Shown here piece after piece: positions 34,308-41,521 of a stretch of 64,000 nt of DNA. Source of the DNA: Alicycliphilus denitrificans K601 (lineage in GTDB: Bacteria; Pseudomonadota; Gammaproteobacteria; Burkholderiales; Burkholderiaceae_C); NCBI RefSeq assembly GCF_000204645.1, contig NC_015422.1:372001-436000 (forward strand), read 5' to 3'. Every line of letters begins with the position of its first letter. Position 1 is the first letter of the stretch. The position numbers and the translations under genes are program-made. The notes under the pieces are model-generated. The model ran no database searches and had not been told where the DNA came from. It was given only the letters and a program-made list of their open reading frames with translations.

Positions 34308-34315
34308 GCTTGTTC
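34308..34315 (+). repeat. Right target-site duplication of the IS66-type element
   Basis: GCTTGTTC, identical to the left flank at 31813-31820; on the minus strand it encodes part of the interrupted gene's VNK. Confidence 0.92.
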
Positions 34316-34909
34316 ACGCCCAGGCTGGAGCCCACGTGCAGTTCGGGCGCGGCGACGACCTTGGCCACCAGGTCGGCCACGCTTTTGCGCGAGACCACGG
34401 TGCCCTTGAAGGGCTTGCCCCTGGCGGTGGTCTCGTAGTCCACCTCGTCCTCGTCGGTCAGCCAGGCCGGGCGCAGGATGGTGTATCGCAGGCCCGAGGC
34501 CTCGATCGCATCGGCCGTGCGGCGGTAGGGCTTGAGGTCTCCGCCGATGAGGGCCCTGTTCCATTCGCCGAACTGGCCCGGTACCTCGTCGTAGATGCCC
34601 AGCGAGAGGACGAAGACCAGGCGCCCGACGCCCGTGGCCTGCATGGCCGCGATCACGCTCCTGGCTTGCACGTCCAGGTCTTCGCCGATGAGGTTGGCAT
34701 AGACGATGTCCTGCCCCGCCATGGCCTGCTGCAAAAACCTTTTGTCGAGTACGTTGCCGGTCACGCCCCTGGCGTTGGCCGGCGTATCGCCCAGCTTCCG
34801 GGGGGGGGCGCACGAGCAGGGTCTGGGCCGCGTCCTGGCGCCGCGCCAGGTCCTTGACCACCCATTGCGCGATCTGGCCGCTGGCGCCGAGAATGAGTAC
34901 GTTGCGCAT
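34308..34909 (-). pseudogene. NAD(P)-binding oxidoreductase, frameshifted and IS-interrupted
   Basis: Starting at ATG 34909, MRNVLILGASGQIAQWVV is a Rossmann nucleotide-binding start of the NmrA/atypical SDR type. At a run of nine Cs (minus strand, 34808-34800) the frame slips: with eight Cs the protein continues KLGDTPANARGVTGNVLD and on through YTILRPAWLTDEDEVDYE to LHVGSSLGVNK. The last residues are then cut off by the IS66-type element and replaced by RKRTANPC. The start overlaps the stop of the hydrolase gene upstream (TGATG), so both belonged to one operon. Two independent lesions make the gene very probably non-functional. Confidence 0.85.
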
Positions 34910-35842
34910 CACAGGGTCTCCTTGAAGAAGGGCACGACCTTGGCCATGGCGATGGCCACGGGCTCGGGCTTGTCGTACAGGTCGTAGTGCGACCAGCCTT
35001 CGGCTACGACGATCTCCTTGCGCCGGGACGCGGCGCGGCCGTAGATTTCCCAGCCGTCGCGGTAGGCGCCGAAGGCGCCGGGCTTGCTGCCTATCACCAC
35101 CAGCAGCGGCTGGGTGAGCAGGGTCTCGGCGTTCAGGAACGCGTCCCAGCCCATGGCGGCGCTGCTGAAGGACATGAGCTGACTGGTGGCGCTGCCCGGC
35201 TGCCGGCCGCACGCGGTCTTGTAGTACTCGGTGGCTTCGAGCACGTCGATGTCGGTGGTGCCCGACTGCCTGGCCGCCTCGATGGAGGCGGGCAGCAGGT
35301 CGACCATGTGGCGCGCGCCGCCCTGGGCCTCGGCCGTGCGCATCTTGACCATGTTCTCGATGAACTCCAGCGGCTTGAAGTCGGCAAAGCCCTCGCGGAT
35401 CAGGCGGCCGTAGTTCACGCCCGTGATCGACGCCAGGGCCTTGATGCGGTGATCGGTGATACCCGTACGCACGGTGTAGGCGCCGCCGCCGCACACGCCG
35501 ATGGCGCCGATGCGCCCGGCATCCACGAAGGGCAGCGATTGCAGGTAGTCCACGGCGAAGCGGATGTCGGAGACGCGGATCGCCGGATCCTCAATGAAGC
35601 GCGGCATGCCGCCGCTGGCGCCCTGGAAGCTCGCGTCGTGCACCAGCACGACGAAAGCCTTCCTGGGCCAGCCTCTTGGCATAGACGTTGCCCGCGGTCT
35701 GCTCTTTGCAGCTGCCCATGGGGTGGGTGCTGACGATGGCGGGGTACTCCCTGCCTTCGTCGAAGCTGGGTGGCAGGTAGAGGTCGGCGGCGGTTTCCCA
35801 GCCCAGGTTGGGGTAGGTGACGGCCTTCATGGTCGTGGTCAT
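34909..35842 (-). pseudogene. Dienelactone-hydrolase-like alpha/beta hydrolase, frameshifted
   Basis: The ATG at 35842 opens MTTTMKAVTYPNLGWETAAD and reads to KRLAQEGF; the rest (VVLVHDASFQGASGG onward) continues in another frame to the stop at 34909. Removing one base in the AAA at 35654-35656 would restore a continuous protein of about 310 residues. A GVCGGGAY elbow has the cysteine nucleophile typical of dienelactone hydrolases, and VAEGWSHYDLYD carries the probable His. Substrate unknown. It lies in an operon with the NAD(P)-binding gene and next to a truncated paralogue. Confidence 0.82.
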
Positions 35843-35865
35843 GGTAAAAATTCCAGTGTTTTATG

Positions 35866-36360
35866 GCTCTAAGGTTGGGCGCGTCTTCCTCGCGCATCGG
35901 GGCCAGCGGCAGCGTGGCCGGCTCGGGCCTGCCGGCATCGGCGGTGCGGGCCTGCGAGCCGAATTCGATGTAGCCCACGGCATCCGTATCCTTGGCAGTG
36001 TTCTCCCAGCCGTTGCGGAACATCTGGCCGATGTTGACGGCGCTCACCGTGCCCACGGCCTTGATGCGGCGGTCGTTGATCGCGGCGTTGGCCGCGTAGC
36101 CGCCGCCCGCGCAGATGCCCATGGCGCCAATGCGGCTCGCATCCACATAGGGCAGCGTGGTCAGATGGTCGATCACGGCGCTGATGTCCTCGGTGCGGAT
36201 GTAGGGGGTCTCCAATTGGCGCGGCAGGCCCGTGCTCTGGCCCTGGTACGAGGCGTCGAAGGCGATGGCGATCAGGCCGTTCTCGGCCAGCTTGCCGGCG
36301 TAGAGGCCTGCGGCCTGCCCCTTCACGCCGCCGCCCGGGTGGGCCACGACCACGGCCGCG
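35866..36360 (-). pseudogene. Internal fragment of a second dienelactone-hydrolase-like gene
   Basis: About 165 codons resembling the middle of the neighbouring hydrolase: VVVAHPGGGVKGQAAGLYAG, FDASYQGQSTGLPRQLETPY, and MGICAGGGYAANAAINDRR with the cysteine elbow. It has no start: the 5' end is fused head-on to the truncated LysR gene at GGCCGCGGCC. The 3' end stops being hydrolase-like at REEDAPNLR, just before the next gene's leader, so the catalytic Asp/His part is missing. It is a remnant of a tandem paralogue. Confidence 0.75.
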
Positions 36361-37180
36361 GCCGAGATGGGCGTCTCGCGCGCGGCCCTCTCGCAGCACC
36401 TCAAGACGCTGGAGCAGCGGCTGAACGTGCGCCTGCTGCATCGCACGACGCGGGACATGTCGCTGACCGAGGAGGGCCAGCGCCTGTTCGACGCCCTGCA
36501 AGGCGCGCTGGCATCAGTGGAGCGCGCGCTGGCCGAGCCCTCGGGCCTGATCCGCATCAACACCTCGCGCGTCGCGGCCCAGGCGCTGCTGGAGCCGCAC
36601 CTGGCCGAATTCCTGGCGCGCTACCCGCGCCTGCGGGTGGAGCTGGTGCTGGCGGACGGCTTTTCCAGCATCGTGGCCGACGGCATGGACGCCGGTATAC
36701 GCCTGGGCGAGAGCCTCGACGAGTACATGGTGGCCGTGCCCATCACGCCCATGGTGCGGATGGCCGTGGTCGGCGCTCCCGGCTACTTCGAGCGCCACGG
36801 CACGCCTGCCGAGCCCGCCGACCTGATGCGGCACAACTGCCTGGCCTACCGCTTCACGTCCAGCGGCGCCATCGACCGCTGGAGCTTCACCTCCCCCGAT
36901 GCCGAGGGCCGCACCATCGTCCTGGAGCCGCAGGGCAACGCCGTCTTCAACGACGACGAGAGCATACTGCGCGCCTGCGCTGCAGGGCGTGGGGCTGGTC
37001 AAGCACCTGGACCTGTGCGTGCGCCAGCACCTGGCCAGCGGCGCGCTGGTGCGCGTGCTGCAGCCCTGGTGCGCGCCGTTTCCGGGGTTTTTCCTCTACG
37101 TGCCCTCGCGCGCGCAGATGCCCGCCAAGATACGGGCGCTGATGGACTTCCTGGTGGAGAAGCGCGCGGCGCTGCAGTGA
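36357..37180 (+). pseudogene. LysR-type regulator, 5'-truncated and frameshifted
   Basis: The frame opens inside the DNA-binding domain (EMGVSRAALSQHLKTLEQRL, then RLLHRTTRDMSLTEEG), about 25 residues short of a normal LysR N-terminus; the only ATG is at 36367. The effector domain follows (LRVELVLADGFSSIVADGMD, VGAPGYFERHGTP). Near 36980 a base seems lost: SILRAC continues as LQGVGLVKHLDLCVRQHLAS in another frame up to 37180. It was probably the divergent regulator of the adjacent hydrolase cluster. With half its HTH and its promoter gone it is unlikely to work. Confidence 0.82.
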
Positions 37181-37185
37181 TTCGG

Positions 37186-37719
37186 TCAGCCCACCATGGG
37201 CGTGTCCGGCAGCTCGTTGCTGCGCGCTCCGGGCTGCCCGGGGGCGGCGGGGAAGTGCTCCACCAGCAGGGCCGAGACTTCGGCCAGGGCCAGGGTCAGC
37301 CCGTCCTCGTAGCGGCCCTCGCGGAAGGCCTGCGCCATGTGATCGGCCATGTCGCGCCAGGTGCCGGCGGGAACGGCGTGGGCTAGGCCCCGGTCTGCCA
37401 CGATCTCGATGGCGTGCTCGGCCAGCAGCAGGTAGATCAGCACGCCGTTGTTGTGCTCCGTGTCCCACACGCGCAGCTTGCCGAACTGCGTCACGGCCCG
37501 CTCGCGCACGCTGGCGCCGCGCCACAGGTAGGACAGGGGCAGGCCGCCCTCCACGCAGATGCGGATCTGGCCCGTGTGGCGGCGCTCGCTTGCCGACACG
37601 CGCCGGCCCAGGCGTTCGAGCAGTTCGGGCGGCAGGGCCTGGTGCAGGCCGCCGTCGGCCCAGCGGTGGCGCAGCAGGCGGGCAAGGCGGTGCAGGAATC
37701 CGGTGCGGGTCTTCGCCAT
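37186..37719 (-). CDS. TPM-domain protein (COG3762-like)
   Basis: A 177-residue protein with the TPM fold found in many bacterial membrane-associated proteins. It contains VSASERRHTGQIRICVEGGL, FGKLRVWDTEHNNGVLIYLL and the aspartate-containing IVADRGLAHAVPAGTW. No membrane helix is obvious. The ATG at 37719 lies 14 bases from the end of the upstream TPM gene, so these are cotranscribed with lemA. Function unknown. Confidence 0.82.
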   Translation of the reverse strand: MAKTRTGFLHRLARLLRHRWADGGLHQALPPELLERLGRRVSASERRHTGQIRICVEGGLPLSYLWRGASVRERAVTQFGKLRVWDTEHNNGVLIYLLLAEHAIEIVADRGLAHAVPAGTWRDMADHMAQAFREGRYEDGLTLALAEVSALLVEHFPAAPGQPGARSNELPDTPMVG

Positions 37720-37733
37720 GTCGTTTCCAATCC

Positions 37734-38621
37734 TCACCAGTCGCCGGAGGCGCCGCCGCCGCCGAAATCCCCGCCGCCGCCGGAACGGAATCCGCCGCCG
37801 CCACCGCCGCCGCTCCATCCTCCGCCGTGGCCGCCGCCCCAGCCGCCGCCGTTCCAGACGATGGGCGCGCCGCGCCCCGCGAAGGCCCAAGTGTAGAACA
37901 GCGCGGCGATGCCGGCACCCGCGGCCAGCAGCACGCTGGCCGTGGCCAGGAAGGCCAGCACGCCCACGCCGCCGCCCATCACCAGGGCGCCCAGGCGCTG
38001 CCCGAACAGGGCGCGCACGACGGGGCCCGCGACCAGGACGCCGAAGAACAGGAAGATGGCAAGGTCTTCCCAGCCCGCGCCGTCCGGTCTGCGCTGCCCT
38101 TCGCCTTTCGGCGGCGGCAGCGATTCGCCCGCGATGCGCGCGCCGATCTGCCGCACGGCGGCATCGAGTCCGCCCGCGAAGTCGTTCTCGCGAAAGCGCG
38201 GCTTCATCGCGCCGTCGATGATGCGCGCGGCCGCGATGTCGGGGATCGCGCCTTCAAGCGCCTTGGCGACCTCGATGCGCATGCGCCGGTCGTCCTTGGC
38301 AACGATGACGAGCACGCCGTCGCCCACGTCGCGCCGGCCGATCTTCCAGGCATTGCCCACGCGGTTGGCGAAGGCGGCGATGTCCTCGGGCGCGGTGGTG
38401 GGCACCATCAGCACCACGACCTGCGAGCCGTGCTGCTGCTCGATGGCCGCGAGCTGCGCCTCCAGCGCCTGGCGCTCGCCCTCGGAGAGCGTGGCGGTCT
38501 GGTCGATCACGCGTGCCGTGAGCGCGGGCACGGTGCGCAGCGGCTGCGCCGTGGCGCCAGGAGCCCCGATAGCTACTAAAAATATAGCTATCAGCGCTTG
38601 CAGCACAAGCGCCAAAGGCAT
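37734..38621 (-). CDS. YgcG-like TPM-domain membrane protein with glycine-rich tail
   Basis: A 295-residue protein: signal peptide (MPLALVLQALIAIFLVAIGA), TPM domain with LTARVIDQTATLSEGERQAL and VLVIVAKDDRRMRIEVAKAL, two membrane helices near LGALVMGGGVGVLAFLATAS, and a C-terminal Gly/Trp/Ser-rich tail. This architecture is typical of the LemA-partner TPM protein. The codons of the signal peptide coincide with a copy of the dispersed repeat. It starts four bases after the lemA stop. Confidence 0.88.
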   Translation of the reverse strand: MPLALVLQALIAIFLVAIGAPGATAQPLRTVPALTARVIDQTATLSEGERQALEAQLAAIEQQHGSQVVVLMVPTTAPEDIAAFANRVGNAWKIGRRDVGDGVLVIVAKDDRRMRIEVAKALEGAIPDIAAARIIDGAMKPRFRENDFAGGLDAAVRQIGARIAGESLPPPKGEGQRRPDGAGWEDLAIFLFFGVLVAGPVVRALFGQRLGALVMGGGVGVLAFLATASVLLAAGAGIAALFYTWAFAGRGAPIVWNGGGWGGGHGGGWSGGGGGGGFRSGGGGDFGGGGASGDW

Positions 38622-38628
38622 TTTTTAC
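38568..38628 (+). repeat. Dispersed repeat, copy 6 (within coding sequence)
   Basis: Plus-strand copy (ATAGCTATCAGCGCTTG...CAAGCGCCAAAGGC) lying across the start of the YgcG-like gene, so its complement encodes the signal peptide from the start codon to about residue 18. Confidence 0.65.
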
Positions 38629-39230
38629 TTGGATGCCGGTGCGGCAGGGCTGGAGAAGTCCACCGTGGGCGGGGCGCTGATCTGCGCCTCGTTCTGCACG
38701 GTGAAGCTGGGCTTGGGCGCATAGCTGAACACCATGGCCGTGATGTTGGTGGGGAAGCTGCGCGCGAGCACGTTGTATTCCTGCACGGTTTGGATGTAGC
38801 GGTTGCGCGCCACGGTGATGCGGTTTTCCGTGCCCTCCAGGGTCACCCGCAGGTCGCGGAAGGCCTGGTTGGCCTGCAGCTGCGGGTAGCGCTCGGCCAC
38901 CACCATCAGGCGCGAGAGCGCGCTGGACAGCTCGCCCTGCGCCTGCTGGAACTTGTTGAACGCCTCGGGGTTGTTGAGCAGCTCGGGCGTCACCTGGATG
39001 GACGTGGCCTTGGCGCGTGCCTCGATCACCTTGGTCAGCGTCTCCTGCTCGAACGCGGCCTCGCCCTTGACCGTGGCGACGATGTTGGGCACCAGGTCGG
39101 CGCGGCGCTGGTACTGGTTGAGCACCTCGCTCCACGCGGCCTTGGACTGCTCGTCCAGGCGCTGGAAGTCGTTGTAGCCGCAGCCCGACAAGGCCAGTGC
39201 CGCGGCAATGGTGGCGATGAGTCGTTTCAT
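38625..39230 (-). CDS. lemA: LemA family lipoprotein
   Basis: A 201-residue LemA protein with a lipobox (LALSGCGYN), then YNDFQRLDEQSKAAWSEVLN, YQRRADLVPNIVATVKGEAA and NRYIQTVQEYNVLARSFPTN. LemA proteins are mostly helical and membrane-associated, of unknown function, and are commonly encoded beside TPM proteins as here. It heads the three-gene unit. Confidence 0.92.
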   Translation of the reverse strand: MKRLIATIAAALALSGCGYNDFQRLDEQSKAAWSEVLNQYQRRADLVPNIVATVKGEAAFEQETLTKVIEARAKATSIQVTPELLNNPEAFNKFQQAQGELSSALSRLMVVAERYPQLQANQAFRDLRVTLEGTENRITVARNRYIQTVQEYNVLARSFPTNITAMVFSYAPKPSFTVQNEAQISAPPTVDFSSPAAPASK

Positions 39231-39368
39231 GGTGTGAGGTCCGTGCAACTGCGGGGATGGGCGGCGGCCAGTGAGCCAGGCGGCGCGCCGGATGCCGGCA
39301 TTGTGCCGTGACAAGCCGATCCGTGGTGCGGACAATGGCGGTTTCATCGCATGCACGGCGCCTGGCTT

Positions 39369-39818
39369 ATGACCCAATCCTCCATGCGCGCGGCCGTTCT
39401 GGCCGGCACGCCCGACGAACTCGAAATCATCTTCTACGATGCCCTGCGTGCCGGCGACCTCGATCGCGTGATGGCCTGCTGGGCCGACGAGGACGACATC
39501 GTCTGCATCCACCCCGGAGGCCTGCGCCTGATCGGGCTGGCGGCCATCCGCTCGGCATTCGCTGCCATGCTCAGGCACGGAGGGCTCGGCGTGCGGACGC
39601 AGCGGGTGGGGTGCGTGCAGACGCTGGCCAGCGCCGTGCACAGCGTGCTCGAACACGTGAGCGTCATGCTGCCCGACGGCCCGCGCGAGGCCGTGGTGTG
39701 CGCCACCAACGTCTACCACAAGACGCCGCGGGGCTGGTGCCTGGTCACGCACCATGCCAGCCCGGGTGTTGTGGGCGAGGGGGCCGCGCCGGCGGCCGCC
39801 GCGCATGTGCTGCATTAA
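39369..39818 (+). CDS. NTF2-like (SnoaL-type) protein
   Basis: A 149-residue protein resembling small NTF2-fold SnoaL-like domains: IIFYDALRAGDLDRVMACWA, DDIVCIHPGGLRLIGLAAIR, ATNVYHKTPRGWCLVTHHAS. Such proteins often bind small hydrophobic ligands, but no role can be assigned. ATG at 39369 is preferred to one 18 bases upstream. It lies divergent from lemA. Confidence 0.75.
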   Translation: MTQSSMRAAVLAGTPDELEIIFYDALRAGDLDRVMACWADEDDIVCIHPGGLRLIGLAAIRSAFAAMLRHGGLGVRTQRVGCVQTLASAVHSVLEHVSVMLPDGPREAVVCATNVYHKTPRGWCLVTHHASPGVVGEGAAPAAAAHVLH

Positions 39819-39863
39819 GTGTGCGAATGCCCGCTGCCGCCGCGCAAGGCGCACAATCGCGCC

Positions 39864-40400
39864 ATGGATGACATCGTCAGGCAGGCCATCGCCAAGTGGC
39901 CCCATGTACCCGACTGCTACGCCTGGTTGGGCCTGGATGCGCGCGGCCAGTGGTATCTGCGCGACGAGGGCACGCAGGCGCGAGGCGGCTTCCGCGCGGC
40001 GCGCGGTGTCCGGCTGGAGCATGCCAAGCTCATCGACTTCATCCACCGCAACTACGAGGCCGATGCGCGGGGCTGCTGGTTCTTCCAGAACGGCCCGCAG
40101 CGCGTCTACGTGGAGCTGGAGGCGGCGCCCCTCGTCTGGCGGGTGAACGCCGCGGGAGAGGCCGTGGCCCACACCGGCGCGCCCGCGGGCGGCGTGCAGG
40201 AATGCCTGGTGGACGAGGAAGGCCGCGTGTATCTGACGAGCCCCATGGGCTTGGGCCTGGTGCACAGCCTGGACGTGGACTGCGTGGCGCAGCAGATCGA
40301 GCAGGGGCGCTGGCAGCCCCGTGAGGTGCGCGCGGCCGACCTGCCGGCGGCCTGCGGCTTCGTGCCCAGCCCTGCCGCTCTGGCGCGCACCGGGGCCTGA
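39864..40400 (+). CDS. Conserved betaproteobacterial protein of unknown function (DUF2946-like)
   Basis: A 178-residue soluble protein starting MDDIVRQAIAKWPHVPDCYA, with FIHRNYEADARGCWFFQNGP and QRVYVELEAAPLVWRV. It resembles a conserved Comamonadaceae protein that I recall under a DUF2944/2946 label; the exact family name needs a profile search. It starts 45 bases after the NTF2-like gene and ends at a 103-bp inverted repeat. Confidence 0.65.
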   Translation: MDDIVRQAIAKWPHVPDCYAWLGLDARGQWYLRDEGTQARGGFRAARGVRLEHAKLIDFIHRNYEADARGCWFFQNGPQRVYVELEAAPLVWRVNAAGEAVAHTGAPAGGVQECLVDEEGRVYLTSPMGLGLVHSLDVDCVAQQIEQGRWQPREVRAADLPAACGFVPSPAALARTGA

Positions 40401-40503
40401 TACGGCTTTGCATTCGATCGCCTAACGTCGTTGGTTCGCCTCGCCGTGCTACAGCACTGTCTTCGGCTTCCCGCCTAGTTATCCGATTGAATGCAAACCC
40501 GTA
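40401..40503. repeat. 103-bp imperfect palindromic intergenic element
   Basis: The two ends are near-perfect inverted copies: TACGGCTTTGCATTCGATCG on the left and, read inward from the right, TACGGGTTTGCATTCAATCG. The middle has a short palindrome GTGCTACAGCAC. The whole could form one long hairpin in DNA or RNA. It starts on the first base after a stop codon and has no coding potential. Confidence 0.7.
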
Positions 40504-40512
40504 TGAAAATGC

Positions 40513-40538
40513 AAAAGCCGGTCATCGACCGGCTTTTT
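40513..40538. terminator. Bidirectional terminator
   Basis: AAAAGCCGGTC and GACCGGCTTTT pair around ATC, with A and T runs on the two sides, placed between the convergent conserved-protein and cytochrome c genes. Confidence 0.85.
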
Positions 40539-40555
40539 GACAGGCAGAGGGCCGT

Positions 40556-41392
40556 TTACTTGGCCGAGTTCACCAGGTACTCGACGGCGGCCTTGAAATC
40601 GGCGGCCGATGCGGTGGAGCCGCCCTTGGGCGGCATGGCGCCCTTGCCTTGCGTGGCGATCTTCAGCACCTCGTCGAAGCCGGCCGCCAGGCGCGGAGCC
40701 CAGGCCGCCTTGTCACCGAACTTGGGTGCGCCCGCGACGCCCGTGCCGTGGCAGGCGACGCAGGTGGATTCGTACACGGCCTTGCCGGCGGCCTGGCCGG
40801 CCCCGCCCGCGGGCGCGGCGGCGGCAGGGGCGGCAGCTGCTGCAGCGGGGGGCGCTTCCGCTGCCGCAGGGGCCGCCGCGGGAGCGGCATCCGCCGCGGC
40901 CGGGGCGGCCGGCTCGGCGAACTTCGCGCCCGCCGCATTCGCCATGTAGGCCACGCCGCGCGCGATCTCGGTGTCGTTGAAGTCGCCGCCGCCCTGCGGT
41001 GCCATGGCGCCCTTGCCCTTGAGCGCCGACTGCACCAAGGCCTCGAAGCCAGTCTTGATGCGCGGGCCCCAGGCCGCCGCGTCGGCCAGCTTGGGCGCGC
41101 CGGCGGCGCCGGTGGCGTGGCACGCCGCGCACTGGCCCTTGAATACCTCTTCACCCGAGCGCAGCGGGCGGTTGGCATCGCGCACCTGCACGCTGCCGAC
41201 CTTCTGGAGGCGCTGCGCAATGGCCATTTCGGCGTTGTCCACGCCTGCATTGGGCTTGTTGCCAGAGGTCACGAAGACCACCAGGCCAATGATGATGAAC
41301 ACTGGCAGCACGAAGGCAAAGATGGCGGAAAGCAGGAACTGCTTCGGGCTTTTGATCATCCCGGAATGCGCTTCGTCGTGGGTGTCGCTCAT
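40556..41392 (-). CDS. Membrane-anchored diheme cytochrome c
   Basis: A 278-residue protein with one N-terminal membrane helix (FLLSAIFAFVLPVFIIIGLV) and two cytochrome c5-like domains in the periplasm. Heme sites are CAACH and CVACH; axial methionines are in KGAMAPQGGG and KGAMPPKGGS. A linker of about 35 residues made almost only of Ala and Pro joins the domains. It probably carries electrons between membrane complexes and a terminal oxidase, but the partner is not encoded nearby. A -10 box TATAAT lies upstream at 41451-41446. Confidence 0.93.
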   Translation of the reverse strand: MSDTHDEAHSGMIKSPKQFLLSAIFAFVLPVFIIIGLVVFVTSGNKPNAGVDNAEMAIAQRLQKVGSVQVRDANRPLRSGEEVFKGQCAACHATGAAGAPKLADAAAWGPRIKTGFEALVQSALKGKGAMAPQGGGDFNDTEIARGVAYMANAAGAKFAEPAAPAAADAAPAAAPAAAEAPPAAAAAAPAAAAPAGGAGQAAGKAVYESTCVACHGTGVAGAPKFGDKAAWAPRLAAGFDEVLKIATQGKGAMPPKGGSTASAADFKAAVEYLVNSAK

Positions 41393-41445
41393 GAGAACCT
41401 CTGCAATGTTGTTGTGCTGGCGGGTGGAAAGGAAAAGAATTTTCG

Positions 41446-41451
41446 ATTATA
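41446..41451 (-). promoter_or_regulatory. -10 element of the cytochrome c promoter
   Basis: TATAAT on the minus strand, 53 bases before the cytochrome c start. The -35 position falls inside the adjacent long hairpin and has no TTGACA-like hexamer. Confidence 0.45.
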
Positions 41452-41454
41452 GGA

Positions 41455-41504
41455 GCGGCCCTTGCACCCACCCGTTGGGGAAAACGGGTGGGTGCAAGGG
41501 CCGC
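41455..41504. repeat. Perfect 22-bp inverted repeat with six-base loop
   Basis: The arms (GCGGCCCTTGCACCCACCCG... and its exact complement) span 41455-41476 and 41483-41504 with GGGGAA between. It lies between the efflux operon's 3' end and the cytochrome c promoter. No T-run follows directly, so it is not a classical terminator, though it could still stop or protect the efflux transcript. Confidence 0.9.
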
Positions 41505-41521
41505 GCCAGCCAACATTGCCA

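Noticed and set aside
37734..37900. GC-rich CCGCCG tracts as a tandem DNA repeat or mobile element
   Set aside because: They are simply codons for the glycine-rich tail of the YgcG-like protein.
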